The notes: generated from the letters alone by a model not told the origin. Shown: positions 8,138 to 17,328, counted from the stretch's first letter. The stretch is DNA of 64,000 nucleotides from Pantoea sp050157905 (GCF_050157905.1 NZ_JBKIWZ010000003.1:248001-312000), one strand, 5' to 3'. Translations and numbers: made by a program.

Positions 8138-9385
8138 ATGTCACAGCATTACATCCCCCAACTGAAAGCCGGTTTTGCTGCCTTACTGATGTTAAGCGCA
8201 GGCAGTGCGGCGGCGGCCAGCCAGATCAATGCCCTGTTTATGACCCAGGCAGCTTATAGCGAAAATGATATCCGCGCGATGACGCAGAGTTTCCAGCAGC
8301 AGCATCCCGATATCCGCGTTAACCTTGAGTTCGTGCCCTATGAAGCGCTGCATGACAAAATTGTGGCGGCGCGCGGCGCAGGGGGGAACGGCTACGATGT
8401 GGTGCTGTTTGACGCCATCTGGCCCGCAGAATTTGCCCGTTTCGACCTGCTGCAGGATGTCAGCGCCCGCATTACACCTGAGGAGAAAGAAAAGGTCTTC
8501 CCGGGTGCGATGAACACGGTGGTTTACAAAGGCAAGACCCTGGGCATGCCGTGGATTCTGGACACCAAATACCTCTATTACAACAAGGCCATGCTGGCCA
8601 AAGCAGGCATTACTACCCCGCCGCAGACCTGGCAGCAGGTTCTGGATGACGCGAAAATCATCAAGCAGAAACAGATCGTCACCTGGCCGCTGGTCTGGAG
8701 CTGGTCGCAGGCTGAGGCACTGGTGTGCGACTACACCACCCTGGTGTCCGGCTTTGGCGGACAGTTCTACCAGAACGGCAAGCTTGATTTCTCCAGCCCG
8801 GCCTCACTGAAAGCACTGAATCTGATGAAAAGCTCGCTCGACGAAGGTCTGAGCAATCCGGCTTCGCGCGAATACCTGGAGGAGGATGTCCGCAAGTCTT
8901 TTTCTAACGGTGATGCGGCGTTCGCGCTGAACTGGACTTACATGTACAACATGGCGAACGATCCGAAGCAGAGCAAAGTCGCGGGCGATGTGGGAATTAT
9001 GCCTGCGCCGGGTGACGCACCGGGTAACGTCGGGGCAGTAAATGGATCGATGGGCCTTGGGATCGCCAAAGGCAGCACCCATCCCAATCAGGCCTGGCAG
9101 TATATCCAGTATATGACCTCTCAGCCCGTGCAGAACCAGTACGCGAAGCTGAGCCTGCCGATCTGGAAATCCTCTTATCAGGATGAGGCAGTGAAAAAAG
9201 GTCAGGAGAGCCTGATCGCGGCAGCGGACAAATCGCTGAACGTGATGCTGTCACGTCCGGAAACCGCCGATTATTCCCGTCTTTCGAACCAGCTTCAGCA
9301 GCAGTTGCAGCAGGTGTTACTGGGCAAAATCCCGGCCCAGGATGCGATGGCAACCGTGGATAAAAGCGCCGCCCGGCTGCGTTAA
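8138..9385 (+). CDS. Sugar ABC transporter, extracellular solute-binding protein
   Basis: A 415-residue family-1 solute-binding protein of a CUT1-type carbohydrate importer. It starts with a signal peptide (hydrophobic stretch to about residue 28, ending AAAS). The mature part shows family segments such as YDVVLFDAIWPAEFARFDLLQDVS, LGMPWILDTKYLYYNKAML, DGNAAFALNW-like FSNGDAAFALNWTYM, and GSMGLGIAKGSTHPNQAWQYIQYM. The ATG at 8138 follows TGGAGA. It is the first of five genes in tight order (binding protein, two permeases, PfkB kinase, ATPase). The sugar cannot be told from sequence. Confidence 0.9.
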   Translation: MSQHYIPQLKAGFAALLMLSAGSAAAASQINALFMTQAAYSENDIRAMTQSFQQQHPDIRVNLEFVPYEALHDKIVAARGAGGNGYDVVLFDAIWPAEFARFDLLQDVSARITPEEKEKVFPGAMNTVVYKGKTLGMPWILDTKYLYYNKAMLAKAGITTPPQTWQQVLDDAKIIKQKQIVTWPLVWSWSQAEALVCDYTTLVSGFGGQFYQNGKLDFSSPASLKALNLMKSSLDEGLSNPASREYLEEDVRKSFSNGDAAFALNWTYMYNMANDPKQSKVAGDVGIMPAPGDAPGNVGAVNGSMGLGIAKGSTHPNQAWQYIQYMTSQPVQNQYAKLSLPIWKSSYQDEAVKKGQESLIAAADKSLNVMLSRPETADYSRLSNQLQQQLQQVLLGKIPAQDAMATVDKSAARLR

Positions 9386-9394
9386 GGAGTGATG

Positions 9395-10303
9395 ATGCTG
9401 AGTCTGCGTCAACGCGAACAGCGTCAGGCATGGGTGCTGCTGGCACCCATGCTGCTGGTGATGTTGCTGCTCACCGCCTGGCCCCTGCTGCGCACCATCT
9501 GGCTGAGCTTTACTGATGCTGCCCTGATTGGCAGCGGTGAGGCACCGGTCTGGGTGGGGCTGGAAAATTACCTCTACGCGCTCGGCGATGCTGATTTCCG
9601 GGCGTCGATTTGGCGTACGCTCTATTTCACGGTGGTTTCCGTCTCGTTCGAAGGCGTCATCGGCGTACTGGTGGCGCTGCTGCTTAATCAGAAATTTGTC
9701 GGGCGCAATGTCCTGCGGGTGCTGGTGATCCTGCCCTGGGCACTGCCGACCATTGTTAACGCGATGATGTGGCGGCTCAACTTTAACCCTGATTACGGCA
9801 GCATCAATGCCCTGCTTACGCAGCTCGGCATCCTCGACGGCTATCGCAGCTGGCTGGGATCGCCGGATGCCGCCCTGAATGCGGTGATGTTCGCGGATAT
9901 CTGGAAAAACTACCCTCTGGTTACCCTGCTGGTGCTGGCAGCCCTGCAGTCGATTCCCGACGATCTGTTTGAAGCCGCCAGGCTGGATGGCGCATCCGCC
10001 TGGCGTCGTTTCCGGGCGATTACCTTCCCGGCGATCGTTGCACCGCTGGGCGTTGCGCTGGTGTTGCGCACTATCGATGCTTTTAAGATTTTCGACATCA
10101 TCTATGTGATGACGCGCGGCGGGCCGGTCGACAGCACTAAAACCCTGAGTTTTTTCGTCTATCAGGAGTCGTTCAGCTACCTTCGCGCTGGCAGCGGTGC
10201 CGCCTACGCGATACTGATGACTCTGATGTGCGCCCTGCTGATTACGATCTATCTGCTGATGTTATGGCATCAGCGCCGCCGGAGTTCCGCCTATGAAAAC
10301 TAA
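9395..10303 (+). CDS. Sugar ABC transporter permease, MalF/UgpA type
   Basis: A 302-residue inner-membrane permease of the CUT1 family. It has six likely membrane helices, the first at about residues 10-32, and the cytoplasmic EAA loop EAARLDGASAWRRFRAITFP that docks onto the ATPase. The stop of the binding protein and the ribosome site AAGGAG overlap; spacing favours the ATG at 9395 over that at 9392. It overlaps the next permease by 11 bases, which implies translational coupling. Confidence 0.9.
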   Translation: MLSLRQREQRQAWVLLAPMLLVMLLLTAWPLLRTIWLSFTDAALIGSGEAPVWVGLENYLYALGDADFRASIWRTLYFTVVSVSFEGVIGVLVALLLNQKFVGRNVLRVLVILPWALPTIVNAMMWRLNFNPDYGSINALLTQLGILDGYRSWLGSPDAALNAVMFADIWKNYPLVTLLVLAALQSIPDDLFEAARLDGASAWRRFRAITFPAIVAPLGVALVLRTIDAFKIFDIIYVMTRGGPVDSTKTLSFFVYQESFSYLRAGSGAAYAILMTLMCALLITIYLLMLWHQRRRSSAYEN

Positions 10304-11132
10304 ACTGCGCCAGGTGTTGCGTTACGGGGCCGCGCTGGTGGTAGCGATATCCATTCTGGCGCCGATGGGCTGGCTGTTTCTGATGAGCGTCAGTTCGGCC
10401 AGCGATTTGTCGCGTGTACCCCTTGAGTGGCTGCCGCGTCAGTGGGATTTCAGCCGTTATCGCGGGCTGATTTCGCTGGCCCCGAACCAGCCGGGCACGA
10501 TTTTCCTGCATGCGCTGGGAAACAGTCTGCTGGTCGCCACCGTCGCCACGGCGATATCGCTGCTGCTGGCGATACCGGCGGCGTTCAGCTTTTCACGTTA
10601 CAGCGGCCGCGAGGCCTGGCTGTCCGGCGCGCTGGCGATCTATATGGTGCCTCCCGTAGCCTTTGTGCTGCCGCTCTACTTTCTGCTGCAGCAGCTCGGG
10701 TTGCTCAATACCCGCCCTGGACTGGTGATGGTCTACTGCTCGCTGATCCTGCCGTTTCTGACCTGGATGCTGAAAAACCAGTTTGACTCGCTGCCGCGCG
10801 ATATTGAACAGGCTGCGCGTCTGGATGGCCTGCGCTTCTGGCAGGTGCTGCTGCGCATCACACTGCCGCTGGCTAAACCGGTTCTGGGCGCAGCGGCGCT
10901 GTTTGGCTGGCTGCTGGCGTGGGATGAGTTTTTCTACGCGCTGCTCTTTACCAGCAATATTTCGGCACAGACCCTGCCGGTCGCCATCGCCGGTTTCACG
11001 GCCGGACGCGCGACGGATGATGGGCTGATTGCGGCGATCGGTATTCTGGCGTCGGTGCCACCACTGTTCATCGCCATCTGGCTGCAAAAGACGCTGGTCA
11101 GCGGTCTCACCAGCGGCGGAAGTAAGGGATAA
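10293..11132 (+). CDS. Sugar ABC transporter permease, MalG/UgpE type
   Basis: A 279-residue second permease of the CUT1 importer, partner of the MalF-like protein upstream. It has about six membrane helices and the EAA loop EQAARLDGLRFWQVLLRITLP. The start overlaps the 3' end of the first permease and the kinase gene follows after two bases, so the operon is tightly packed. Confidence 0.9.
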   Translation: MKTKLRQVLRYGAALVVAISILAPMGWLFLMSVSSASDLSRVPLEWLPRQWDFSRYRGLISLAPNQPGTIFLHALGNSLLVATVATAISLLLAIPAAFSFSRYSGREAWLSGALAIYMVPPVAFVLPLYFLLQQLGLLNTRPGLVMVYCSLILPFLTWMLKNQFDSLPRDIEQAARLDGLRFWQVLLRITLPLAKPVLGAAALFGWLLAWDEFFYALLFTSNISAQTLPVAIAGFTAGRATDDGLIAAIGILASVPPLFIAIWLQKTLVSGLTSGGSKG

Positions 11133-11134
11133 CC

Positions 11135-12082
11135 ATGATCGGGACTACCGCATCCACCCTCTATGTGGTGGGCAATATCAATGTCGATTTAATCATGAGT
11201 ACACTCGCCGAGTGGCCGCAGCGCGGCACGGAAGTGATGCTGCAGCACAGCGAGTTACGCCCCGGCGGCTCCGCCGGAAACTGCGCGCTGGCGCTGGAGG
11301 CGATGCAGGTGCCCCACCGGGCTATCGCGAATCAGGGCGACGACGGGTTCAGTCACTGGCTTGCCAGCCACTTTCCCCACAGCGCTGCACACTGGCCGCG
11401 CTACCCCTGCGAAACCTCGCTGACGGTCGGGGTGACCCATCCCGATAACGAGCGATCCTTCCTCAGCAATTATGGTCATATTACCGTGCTGACCGCAGAG
11501 GATGTCCTGGCACAGCTGCCCGCGCAGGCGGTGCCGGGCGACATCGTGCTGCTGTGCGGCACCTTTCTCTGTCTTGAACTCTATCAGCACTACCCGACGC
11601 TGCTGGCGACGCTGCAGCAGCGCGGCTTCTGTGTGGCCGTGGATACCGGCTGGCCGCCTGCGGGCTGGAGCAATGAAACGCGTTTGTATGTCGGTGAGTG
11701 GCTGGCGGCGTGTGACTGGTTGCTGCTGAATGAGGTGGAAGTGCTGGGGTTGACGGGCGCCGCGCAGCTGGACGAAAGCGGTGCCTCGCTGGCCGCGCGG
11801 CTCAGCGGTCGTGGCGGCTGCGTGATCAAGTGCGGTGCTGAGGGCGCCCGACTCTGGTCGGCCGCCTCGGTGCAGTACGCTGCCGCACAGCCGGTGACGG
11901 TGGTCGATACCATCGGTGCCGGTGACAGTTTCAATGCCGGCTTTCTCGCCGCACTGCTCTATGGTCAGCCCTCCCATACTGCGCTGCGCTGGGGCATTGA
12001 TGTGGCGTCCCAGGCGATAAGCAGCTCTCCCCGCCGCTATCCCAGCTGGCAACAACTCCAACTTTCTAATGAGGCGCGCTGA
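11135..12082 (+). CDS. PfkB-family carbohydrate kinase
   Basis: A 315-residue ribokinase/PfkB-family kinase, probably phosphorylating the sugar brought in by the surrounding ABC transporter or a product of it. The N-terminal signature VVGNINVDLIMSTLAEWPQRG and the C-terminal catalytic motif DTIGAGDSFNAGF, with the Asp general base and anion hole, are intact. A kinase embedded between transporter genes suggests the substrate enters unphosphorylated, perhaps as a free ketose, polyol or nucleoside. No isomerase, hydrolase or dehydrogenase is in the operon, so the pathway cannot be fixed. Confidence 0.87.
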   Translation: MIGTTASTLYVVGNINVDLIMSTLAEWPQRGTEVMLQHSELRPGGSAGNCALALEAMQVPHRAIANQGDDGFSHWLASHFPHSAAHWPRYPCETSLTVGVTHPDNERSFLSNYGHITVLTAEDVLAQLPAQAVPGDIVLLCGTFLCLELYQHYPTLLATLQQRGFCVAVDTGWPPAGWSNETRLYVGEWLAACDWLLLNEVEVLGLTGAAQLDESGASLAARLSGRGGCVIKCGAEGARLWSAASVQYAAAQPVTVVDTIGAGDSFNAGFLAALLYGQPSHTALRWGIDVASQAISSSPRRYPSWQQLQLSNEAR

Positions 12083-12084
12083 TT

Positions 12085-13167
12085 ATGGCCCGTGTTGAAC
12101 TTGTACAGGTGGCGAAGCGCTACGGTAAACAGAGTGTGCTGCATCCGCTGGATTTAACCATTCCTGACGGCAGTTTCACCGTGCTGGTAGGCCCATCTGG
12201 CTGCGGTAAATCGACCCTGCTGCGGCTGCTGGCCGGGCTGGATACCGTCTCTGACGGGGCCATCATGCTGGACCAAAAGCGCATAAACGACCTTGATCCG
12301 GCAGATCGCGATATCGCCATGGTGTTTCAGAGCTATGCGCTCTATCCGCATCTTACCGTGGCCGAAAATCTGGCCTTTCACATGCAGGTGAAGAAGGTGA
12401 AGCGTGAAGAGCAGAAAAGCAAAATCGCCCGTATCGCGGCGATTCTGGGCATCGATCAGCTGTTGCAGCGCTATCCCCGCGCACTGTCGGGTGGACAACG
12501 GCAGCGCGTGGCGATGGGCCGGGCGATGGTGCGAAATCCGCAGGTCTTTCTGTTTGATGAGCCGCTCTCGAACCTGGATGCGCAGCTGAGGATGGAGCTG
12601 CGTGCCGAGATTAAATCGCTGCATCAGCGTTTCAAAACCACAATGGTGTATGTCACGCACGACCAGATTGAGGCGATGACGCTGGCGGATCAGATCGTGG
12701 TGATGAAAGAGGGGGTGATTGTGCAGCAGGGTGCGCCGCTGGCGATCTATGATCGCCCGGTTAACACCTTTGTCGCGCGGTTCATCGGCTCACCGTCGAT
12801 GAATCTGCTGGCGGCACGCTTTGAGAGGCGGGACGGCCTACCGGGACTGCGCTGTGGCGAACAGTGGCTGCCGTTGCCGCGGCGCTGGCATGACGCCGCA
12901 CAGCGACAGGCTGATCAACCGGTCACGCTGGGCGTACGCCCGCACGATCTAATCATTGATGTCAGCGGACAGCCTGCCACGGTCAGCATCGTCGAGATCA
13001 CGGGCGAATCGACGCTGTTACATCTCAACTGGCAGGGCTTTGCGCTTCATCTGCAGCTCAGCGGGCGCAGCGATGCGGTGCCGGCTGGCACGCTCCCGGT
13101 GACCGTTAACCCGGAGAAGATGCACCTGTTTGACGCCAGCAGCGGTATGCGGCTGACAGAGCAGTGA
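12085..13167 (+). CDS. Sugar ABC transporter ATPase, MalK/UgpC type
   Basis: A 360-residue ATPase of the CUT1 family, the last gene of the sugar operon. The nucleotide-binding domain (about residues 1-235) has Walker A GPSGCGKST, the Q-loop in MVFQSYALYPH, the signature LSGGQRQRVAMGRA, Walker B VFLFDEPLSNLD and the switch His in VTHD. A C-terminal TOBE/MalK regulatory domain follows (about 236-360). MalK-like ATPases of this kind are sometimes shared between several CUT1 importers. Confidence 0.92.
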   Translation: MARVELVQVAKRYGKQSVLHPLDLTIPDGSFTVLVGPSGCGKSTLLRLLAGLDTVSDGAIMLDQKRINDLDPADRDIAMVFQSYALYPHLTVAENLAFHMQVKKVKREEQKSKIARIAAILGIDQLLQRYPRALSGGQRQRVAMGRAMVRNPQVFLFDEPLSNLDAQLRMELRAEIKSLHQRFKTTMVYVTHDQIEAMTLADQIVVMKEGVIVQQGAPLAIYDRPVNTFVARFIGSPSMNLLAARFERRDGLPGLRCGEQWLPLPRRWHDAAQRQADQPVTLGVRPHDLIIDVSGQPATVSIVEITGESTLLHLNWQGFALHLQLSGRSDAVPAGTLPVTVNPEKMHLFDASSGMRLTEQ

Positions 13168-13211
13168 TCCACGGCGGTCAGCCGCGGATGCAGGCGGCTG
13201 GCCTGCTTAAC

Positions 13212-13247
13212 GTGACGCGCCTGCGCCGGGGTTAAATCGCGCGTCAC
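13212..13247. terminator. Hairpin between sugar operon and chemoreceptor
   Basis: GTGACGCGC pairs perfectly with GCGCGTCAC across an 18-nt loop, between the convergent ends of the ABC operon and the chemoreceptor gene. A GCCGC/GCGGC hairpin lies at about 13281-13306. No T run follows, so it may be a Rho-linked 3' structure. Confidence 0.35.
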
Positions 13248-13322
13248 AGGGGCGTTTGCGTCCTGCAGCGCACGCGGACCGCCTGAGCCGCCGCACTTAC
13301 CGGATGCGGCGACACTCAGGAT

Positions 13323-15263
13323 TTACGCCAGGTGGAACTGCTCGACCGACTGCGCCAGCTGCTGAGCCTGATCTTCCAGCGAGCTGGCGGCGGCCGACAT
13401 CTGCTGCACCAGCGCGGCGTTCTGCTGGGTGGTGCCATCCATCTCATTGACGGCAATGGTGATCTGGCTGATGCCCCGTGCCTGTTCATCGGAGGCCGTC
13501 ACCATCTCGCCGATGATCCCCTGCACCGAACTGACGGCCTGCATCATCGCCTGCATGGTCTGACCGGCATCGTTAACCAGCCGGACGCCACTCTCGACCC
13601 GGACGCTCGACTCCTCGATCAGAGCCCCGATCTCTTTCACCGCGTTCGCACTGCGCTGCGCCAGGTTACGCACCTCTGAGGCAACAACCGCAAAGCCGCG
13701 CCCCTGCTCGCCTGCCCGCGCCGCTTCCACCGCCGCGTTCAGCGCCAGAATATTGGTCTGGAAGGCGATGCTATTGATCATAGTGGTAATGTCGCCGATT
13801 TTTTTCGAACTGTCGTCGATCTGCGCCATGGTCTGCACCACCTCGCCCACCAGCGAGGCTCCGCGGCTGGCGATGTGGGTGGCATTTTCGGTCAGGCTGG
13901 TCGCCTGTTTCGCGTTGTCGGCATTCAGCCGGATGGTGGCGCTGATCTGCTCCATGCTGGCAGCGGTCTGCTCCAGCGCAGCGGCCTGTTCTTCGGTGCG
14001 CGAGGCCAGATTAAGGTTGCCGCTGGCGATTTCGCCCGCGCCCTGCCGCACCGATTCGCTGGCATCTTTAATCTGACCGACGATCTCGCGCAGCTGATTC
14101 TGCATCGTTTGCAGGGCGAAGAAGAGGCTGTGACTATCGCCCTTCTTCACGCTGATGGTGTTGTCCAGTCGGCCGTCAGCCACGGCCAGCGCAATGTTCG
14201 CTGCCTCGATGGGCTCACCGCCAATCGGCCTTAACACCTTACGGCTGAAAAGCATGCCAAGTACGGTGCCGACCAGCAGGATACTGACCACCATCAGCAA
14301 CACCGCCCACATCAGCTGGCGGTTAGCTGCGGCCATGACCTGACTGACCGGTGCCACCACGCCGAGATACCAGGGTTTATCGCTGTTGCCGATCACTATC
14401 GGCTGCCAGGTCATCAGGGCCTTTTCACCCAGCACCGGGTCGAAATGTTCGACGACCTTCGGGGTAAAATTGTCTTTCTCGCCTTTCCACGCTTTTCCGG
14501 CTTCTTCTTTCACCGGGGAGGAGACCACCTTGCCGCCATTCGAGAGCAACAGAGCATAACCGGTGCCCTGCCAGGGTTTAATCTGGTTCACTTTCTGCTG
14601 CAGGGAGGCCAGCGAGATATCGGCAGTAACGATTGCCTTAAGAGTGCCCTGCTCGAAAATCACGGCGGCAACAGAGGTCAGCAGGGTGGGTACGCCATTG
14701 TAGGCGTAGCTGTAGGGTTCGATTAGCGTATCTTTTCCGGCTTTATGCGGTACCAGGTAGTAATCCCCGTCGCCGGGCGTCAGAAAGGCGTCGAGCGGAT
14801 GCATCACATAGTTACCGGCAGTATCGCGGTCCACGAACCAGGCATAGCGGCCTTCAGGTGCCTGACCGGGCAGTTTTGCAAACTCCGCATCGCGGCCATC
14901 AAAGGCGTTTTGTTCAAAGGTTACGGACATTGACAGATAATCAGGGTTGGCGCGCAGCGCATACTCCATCACCTTATCGACTACTTTACGATCGCCGATC
15001 CCGGCATGGGGTAAGGCAATGACGCTTTGTCCGAGGTGGTTCGCCACATCCCGCGCATGGCTCAGCTCCTGCTGAACCTGCAGGGCGCGACTCTGGGCAA
15101 TCTGCTGCAGATACTTCTCTGCCAGCAATTTCTGTTCACCGGCGGACTGCCAGCTCAGGACGCCGATGGTGACGCTGAATCCCAGCATAATTGTCAGCCC
15201 GCCCATGACCAGCATCTGTGTGCGGGTGCTCATCTTTTTTTTATGTGTTACCTGACTGGCCAT
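13323..15263 (-). CDS. Methyl-accepting chemotaxis protein with dCache domain
   Basis: A 646-residue inner-membrane chemoreceptor. A membrane helix at about residues 16-36 is followed by a large periplasmic double-Cache-like sensor (to about 310), a second helix (about 315-340), HAMP (RPIGGEPIEAANIALAVADGRLD) and a cytoplasmic signalling helix pair. The tip EQGRGFAVVASEVRNLAQRSA, which contacts CheA and CheW, is intact. Cache sensors typically bind amino acids or organic acids; the ligand is not known. The protein ends VEQFHLA with no NWETF-like pentapeptide, so it depends on other receptors for CheR/CheB tethering. Confidence 0.92.
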   Translation of the reverse strand: MASQVTHKKKMSTRTQMLVMGGLTIMLGFSVTIGVLSWQSAGEQKLLAEKYLQQIAQSRALQVQQELSHARDVANHLGQSVIALPHAGIGDRKVVDKVMEYALRANPDYLSMSVTFEQNAFDGRDAEFAKLPGQAPEGRYAWFVDRDTAGNYVMHPLDAFLTPGDGDYYLVPHKAGKDTLIEPYSYAYNGVPTLLTSVAAVIFEQGTLKAIVTADISLASLQQKVNQIKPWQGTGYALLLSNGGKVVSSPVKEEAGKAWKGEKDNFTPKVVEHFDPVLGEKALMTWQPIVIGNSDKPWYLGVVAPVSQVMAAANRQLMWAVLLMVVSILLVGTVLGMLFSRKVLRPIGGEPIEAANIALAVADGRLDNTISVKKGDSHSLFFALQTMQNQLREIVGQIKDASESVRQGAGEIASGNLNLASRTEEQAAALEQTAASMEQISATIRLNADNAKQATSLTENATHIASRGASLVGEVVQTMAQIDDSSKKIGDITTMINSIAFQTNILALNAAVEAARAGEQGRGFAVVASEVRNLAQRSANAVKEIGALIEESSVRVESGVRLVNDAGQTMQAMMQAVSSVQGIIGEMVTASDEQARGISQITIAVNEMDGTTQQNAALVQQMSAAASSLEDQAQQLAQSVEQFHLA

Positions 15264-15534
15264 CGTGGTTCCCCCGAAAATTTACCTGTTTCCTGCCCTC
15301 CCTGTGAATGTGGTGCTCCCTTTATCCTCTATCGGCGGCGTTTTTTTGAACTTTAACGACGGTTTTCGGACAGCGTGAAAGGTTTCAGCCCAGGTGATAT
15401 GGGGAAATTGATCTGAAAGGGATTACAGCTTTGATGGTGAACGGGCTTTTTTTGATCTGCAACAATACTGCCGCCTGGTATTACTGTCAGTTTATCGCCA
15501 TCGCTGTTGCAGCTTTGTCACCGAGGAGCGTTCA

Positions 15535-15636
15535 ATGATGAGTAAACCTTTGGCAATTGGAATGATCGTCTGGTTAGCCTATGTCGCCTGGATCGTTCAC
15601 TACTATTCAGACACCTTTATGCAGTTCTCCCGCTAA
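15535..15636 (+). CDS. 33-residue single-span membrane protein
   Basis: A very short gene supported by context. It has GAGGAG 7 to 12 bases before an ATG-ATG pair, 33 codons, then a strong intrinsic terminator 6 bases after the stop. The peptide starts MMSKPLAIGMIVWLAYVAW and continues with IVHYYSDTFMQFSR: one hydrophobic helix flanked by a basic N-terminus, so N-in topology is likely. It lies between the divergent chemoreceptor and the Fic gene. I do not recognise the family; it behaves like the small stress-induced membrane proteins of enterobacteria. Confidence 0.6.
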   Translation: MMSKPLAIGMIVWLAYVAWIVHYYSDTFMQFSR

Positions 15637-15642
15637 TTAAAC

Positions 15643-15664
15643 AGGGCCTGCGGGCCCTTTTTCT
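15643..15664 (+). terminator. Intrinsic terminator after the small membrane protein
   Basis: AGGGCC-TGCG-GGCCCT is followed directly by a T run, 6 bases after the stop of the 33-codon gene. It isolates that gene from fic downstream. Confidence 0.9.
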
Positions 15665-15725
15665 TGTCTTCCGGACCAGCAGGTTGGCCAGTGAGCCTTT
15701 TATTCGCTATTATCACCTCATTTCA

Positions 15726-15755
15726 TGAGCCGAATAATGGTGCTTATTCGGCTCA
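15726..15755. promoter_or_regulatory. 30-bp perfect palindrome upstream of fic
   Basis: Two 12-base arms (TGAGCCGAATAA and its exact complement) flank a 6-base centre. The repeat ends 23 bases before the fic start. It is GC/AT mixed with no T run, so it looks like an operator rather than a terminator. The Fic protein has its own C-terminal winged helix and could bind here. Confidence 0.55.
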
Positions 15756-15778
15756 TCCACCCTGATCGTGAGCCGCTT

Positions 15779-16912
15779 ATGAGCGTTACCTGGATCTGGC
15801 AGCAACCGGACTGGCCCCATTTTTACTGGCAGGATGCGGTGCTGTTACCGCGCCTGCGCCATCTTCAGCAGCAGCGCGGCCTGCTGCTGGGGCGTGCCAG
15901 CCTGCAGACCGACGGCGAAACACAGACACTGGATACCCTGCTCAGCAATATCCTCTCCTCCTCCGCAATCGAGGAGGAGCGGGTCAATGTGCAGTCAGTA
16001 CGTTCGTCACTGGCACGCCGGCTCGGTGTGTCGGAAGCACAGCCTTATCCGGTGTCCGATCGCTCAGAAGGGCTGGCCGCCATGATGCTGGATGCAATTA
16101 ATAACCGCAGCCAGCCGCTGACGCTGGAACGTCTTTATCAATGGCATCACTGGCTTTTTCCGGCGGATGAGTGGACGGTGCAGCGCCTGAGCGTCGGCAC
16201 ACTGCGCGGCAGCGAGCCAATGCAGGTTATTTCAGGACGCCTTGACAGGCCCACGGTTCATTTTGAAGCGCCGCCGCGTCACGGACTGGAGCCCCAGCTG
16301 GCGCAGTTTATCGACTGGTTCAACAGCAGCCAGCAGAATGTGATGCTGGACCCGCTGCTGCGCGCCGCCATCAGCCACTTGTGGTTTGTCACTCTGCACC
16401 CGTTTGATGATGGCAATGGTCGTATCACCCGTGCATTAACCGATCTGGCGCTGGCGCAGGCGGACAGTCAGAGCATTCGCCTTTATGCCATGTCTTCCGC
16501 TATCCTGGCGCAGCGAACCGGCTATTACCGAATTCTTGAACAGACGCAAAAAGGCGACCTCGACATCACACCCTGGCTGGTGTGGTTTCTGGATATTCTG
16601 GATGAGAGCCTGCAGCAGGCGATGCAGGTTATCGAACGCACGCAGAAAAAGGCACGTTTCTGGCTGCGGCATCAGGGAACCGGTTTAAGCCCTGAACAGG
16701 TAAAGGTGATGAACCGGTTGCTGGATGGCGGGGAGCAGGGTTTCGAGCTGGGCATCAGCGCCAGTCAGTATCAGAAAGTCGCGAAAGTAAGTAAGGCAAC
16801 CGCGACGCGACATCTGGCCGAACTGGTGGAAAAAGGCTGTCTTTACAAACTGGAAGGCGGCGGCAGGAGCACCCGTTACCAGGTCAGCCACGCGGAAAAC
16901 AAGGCGGTCTGA
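15779..16912 (+). CDS. Fic-domain adenylyltransferase with C-terminal winged helix
   Basis: A 377-residue Fic protein, which would transfer AMP from ATP to a hydroxyl group of a target protein. The N-terminal DUF4172-like part (about residues 1-95) includes SSSAIEEER, a near match to the autoinhibitory (S/T)xxxE(G/N) helix, so it should be kept inactive by the Glu. The catalytic loop HPFDDGNGRITR is intact. The C-terminal 75 residues hold a winged helix (VAKVSKATATRHLAELVEKGCLYKLEGGGRSTRYQ), so it may also bind DNA. The ATG at 15779 begins the DUF4172 motif; the longer frame would start inside the palindrome. Confidence 0.9.
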   Translation: MSVTWIWQQPDWPHFYWQDAVLLPRLRHLQQQRGLLLGRASLQTDGETQTLDTLLSNILSSSAIEEERVNVQSVRSSLARRLGVSEAQPYPVSDRSEGLAAMMLDAINNRSQPLTLERLYQWHHWLFPADEWTVQRLSVGTLRGSEPMQVISGRLDRPTVHFEAPPRHGLEPQLAQFIDWFNSSQQNVMLDPLLRAAISHLWFVTLHPFDDGNGRITRALTDLALAQADSQSIRLYAMSSAILAQRTGYYRILEQTQKGDLDITPWLVWFLDILDESLQQAMQVIERTQKKARFWLRHQGTGLSPEQVKVMNRLLDGGEQGFELGISASQYQKVAKVSKATATRHLAELVEKGCLYKLEGGGRSTRYQVSHAENKAV

Positions 16913-16933
16913 GGCCGCGCAGGCCAGAAACGA

Positions 16934-16962
16934 CAACGCCGGAAGGGTGGCTTCCGGCGTTG
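16934..16962. terminator. Hairpin between convergent fic and yebG
   Basis: A perfect 12-bp stem (CAACGCCGGAAG and complement) with a 5-nt loop lies between the stops of fic and yebG. There is no T run. Confidence 0.55.
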
Positions 16963-16968
16963 TGGCGA

Positions 16969-17310
16969 TCAGGCGGCTTTAACGGCGCGCACTTTCTTTG
17001 TCGCGGGCTCGTCTGCCTGCTCGCTGGCATCCTGATCGGAAACGGCGCCAGACTTCGATGCGCTGGCCGCCACTGTCGGCAGTTTGCTGGTGCGCAGGAT
17101 ATGCTGAACAGCATCTTTCTGATCGGCCATCAGCAGGCCCAGCGTTTCTGCCTGAGATTCGCCCATATCAGGCTGCTGCTGTAACAGCCAGTCGGTGAAG
17201 GCTTCGGCCATATCGAGCATTTTGTCGTAGGCATCGGCCTCTTTCTTATTGGCAAACGTCATCTTCTCTTCACCCTTTCTGACTACTACAAATTTTGTTT
17301 CAACAGCCAT
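16969..17310 (-). CDS. yebG: YebG-family SOS-induced protein
   Basis: A 113-residue homologue of E. coli YebG, a DNA-damage-inducible protein whose biochemical role is still not settled. The family region is the first 75 residues: MAVETKFVVVRKGEEKMTF, then KKEADAYDKMLDMAEAFTDWLLQ and a helical tail ending in a basic patch. The start at 17310 matches the family N-terminus and has GAGGG upstream. A perfect LexA box lies 19 bases before the start, so SOS control is seen in the sequence. It lies downstream of the HAM1-SIR2 pair in the same direction, with 141 bases between. Confidence 0.9.
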   Translation of the reverse strand: MAVETKFVVVRKGEEKMTFANKKEADAYDKMLDMAEAFTDWLLQQQPDMGESQAETLGLLMADQKDAVQHILRTSKLPTVAASASKSGAVSDQDASEQADEPATKKVRAVKAA

Positions 17311-17328
17311 CTTTTTCGCCCTCAGGTA

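Noticed and set aside
9392..9394. Alternative permease start at 9392
   Set aside because: AAGGAG is too close; 9395 has better spacing.
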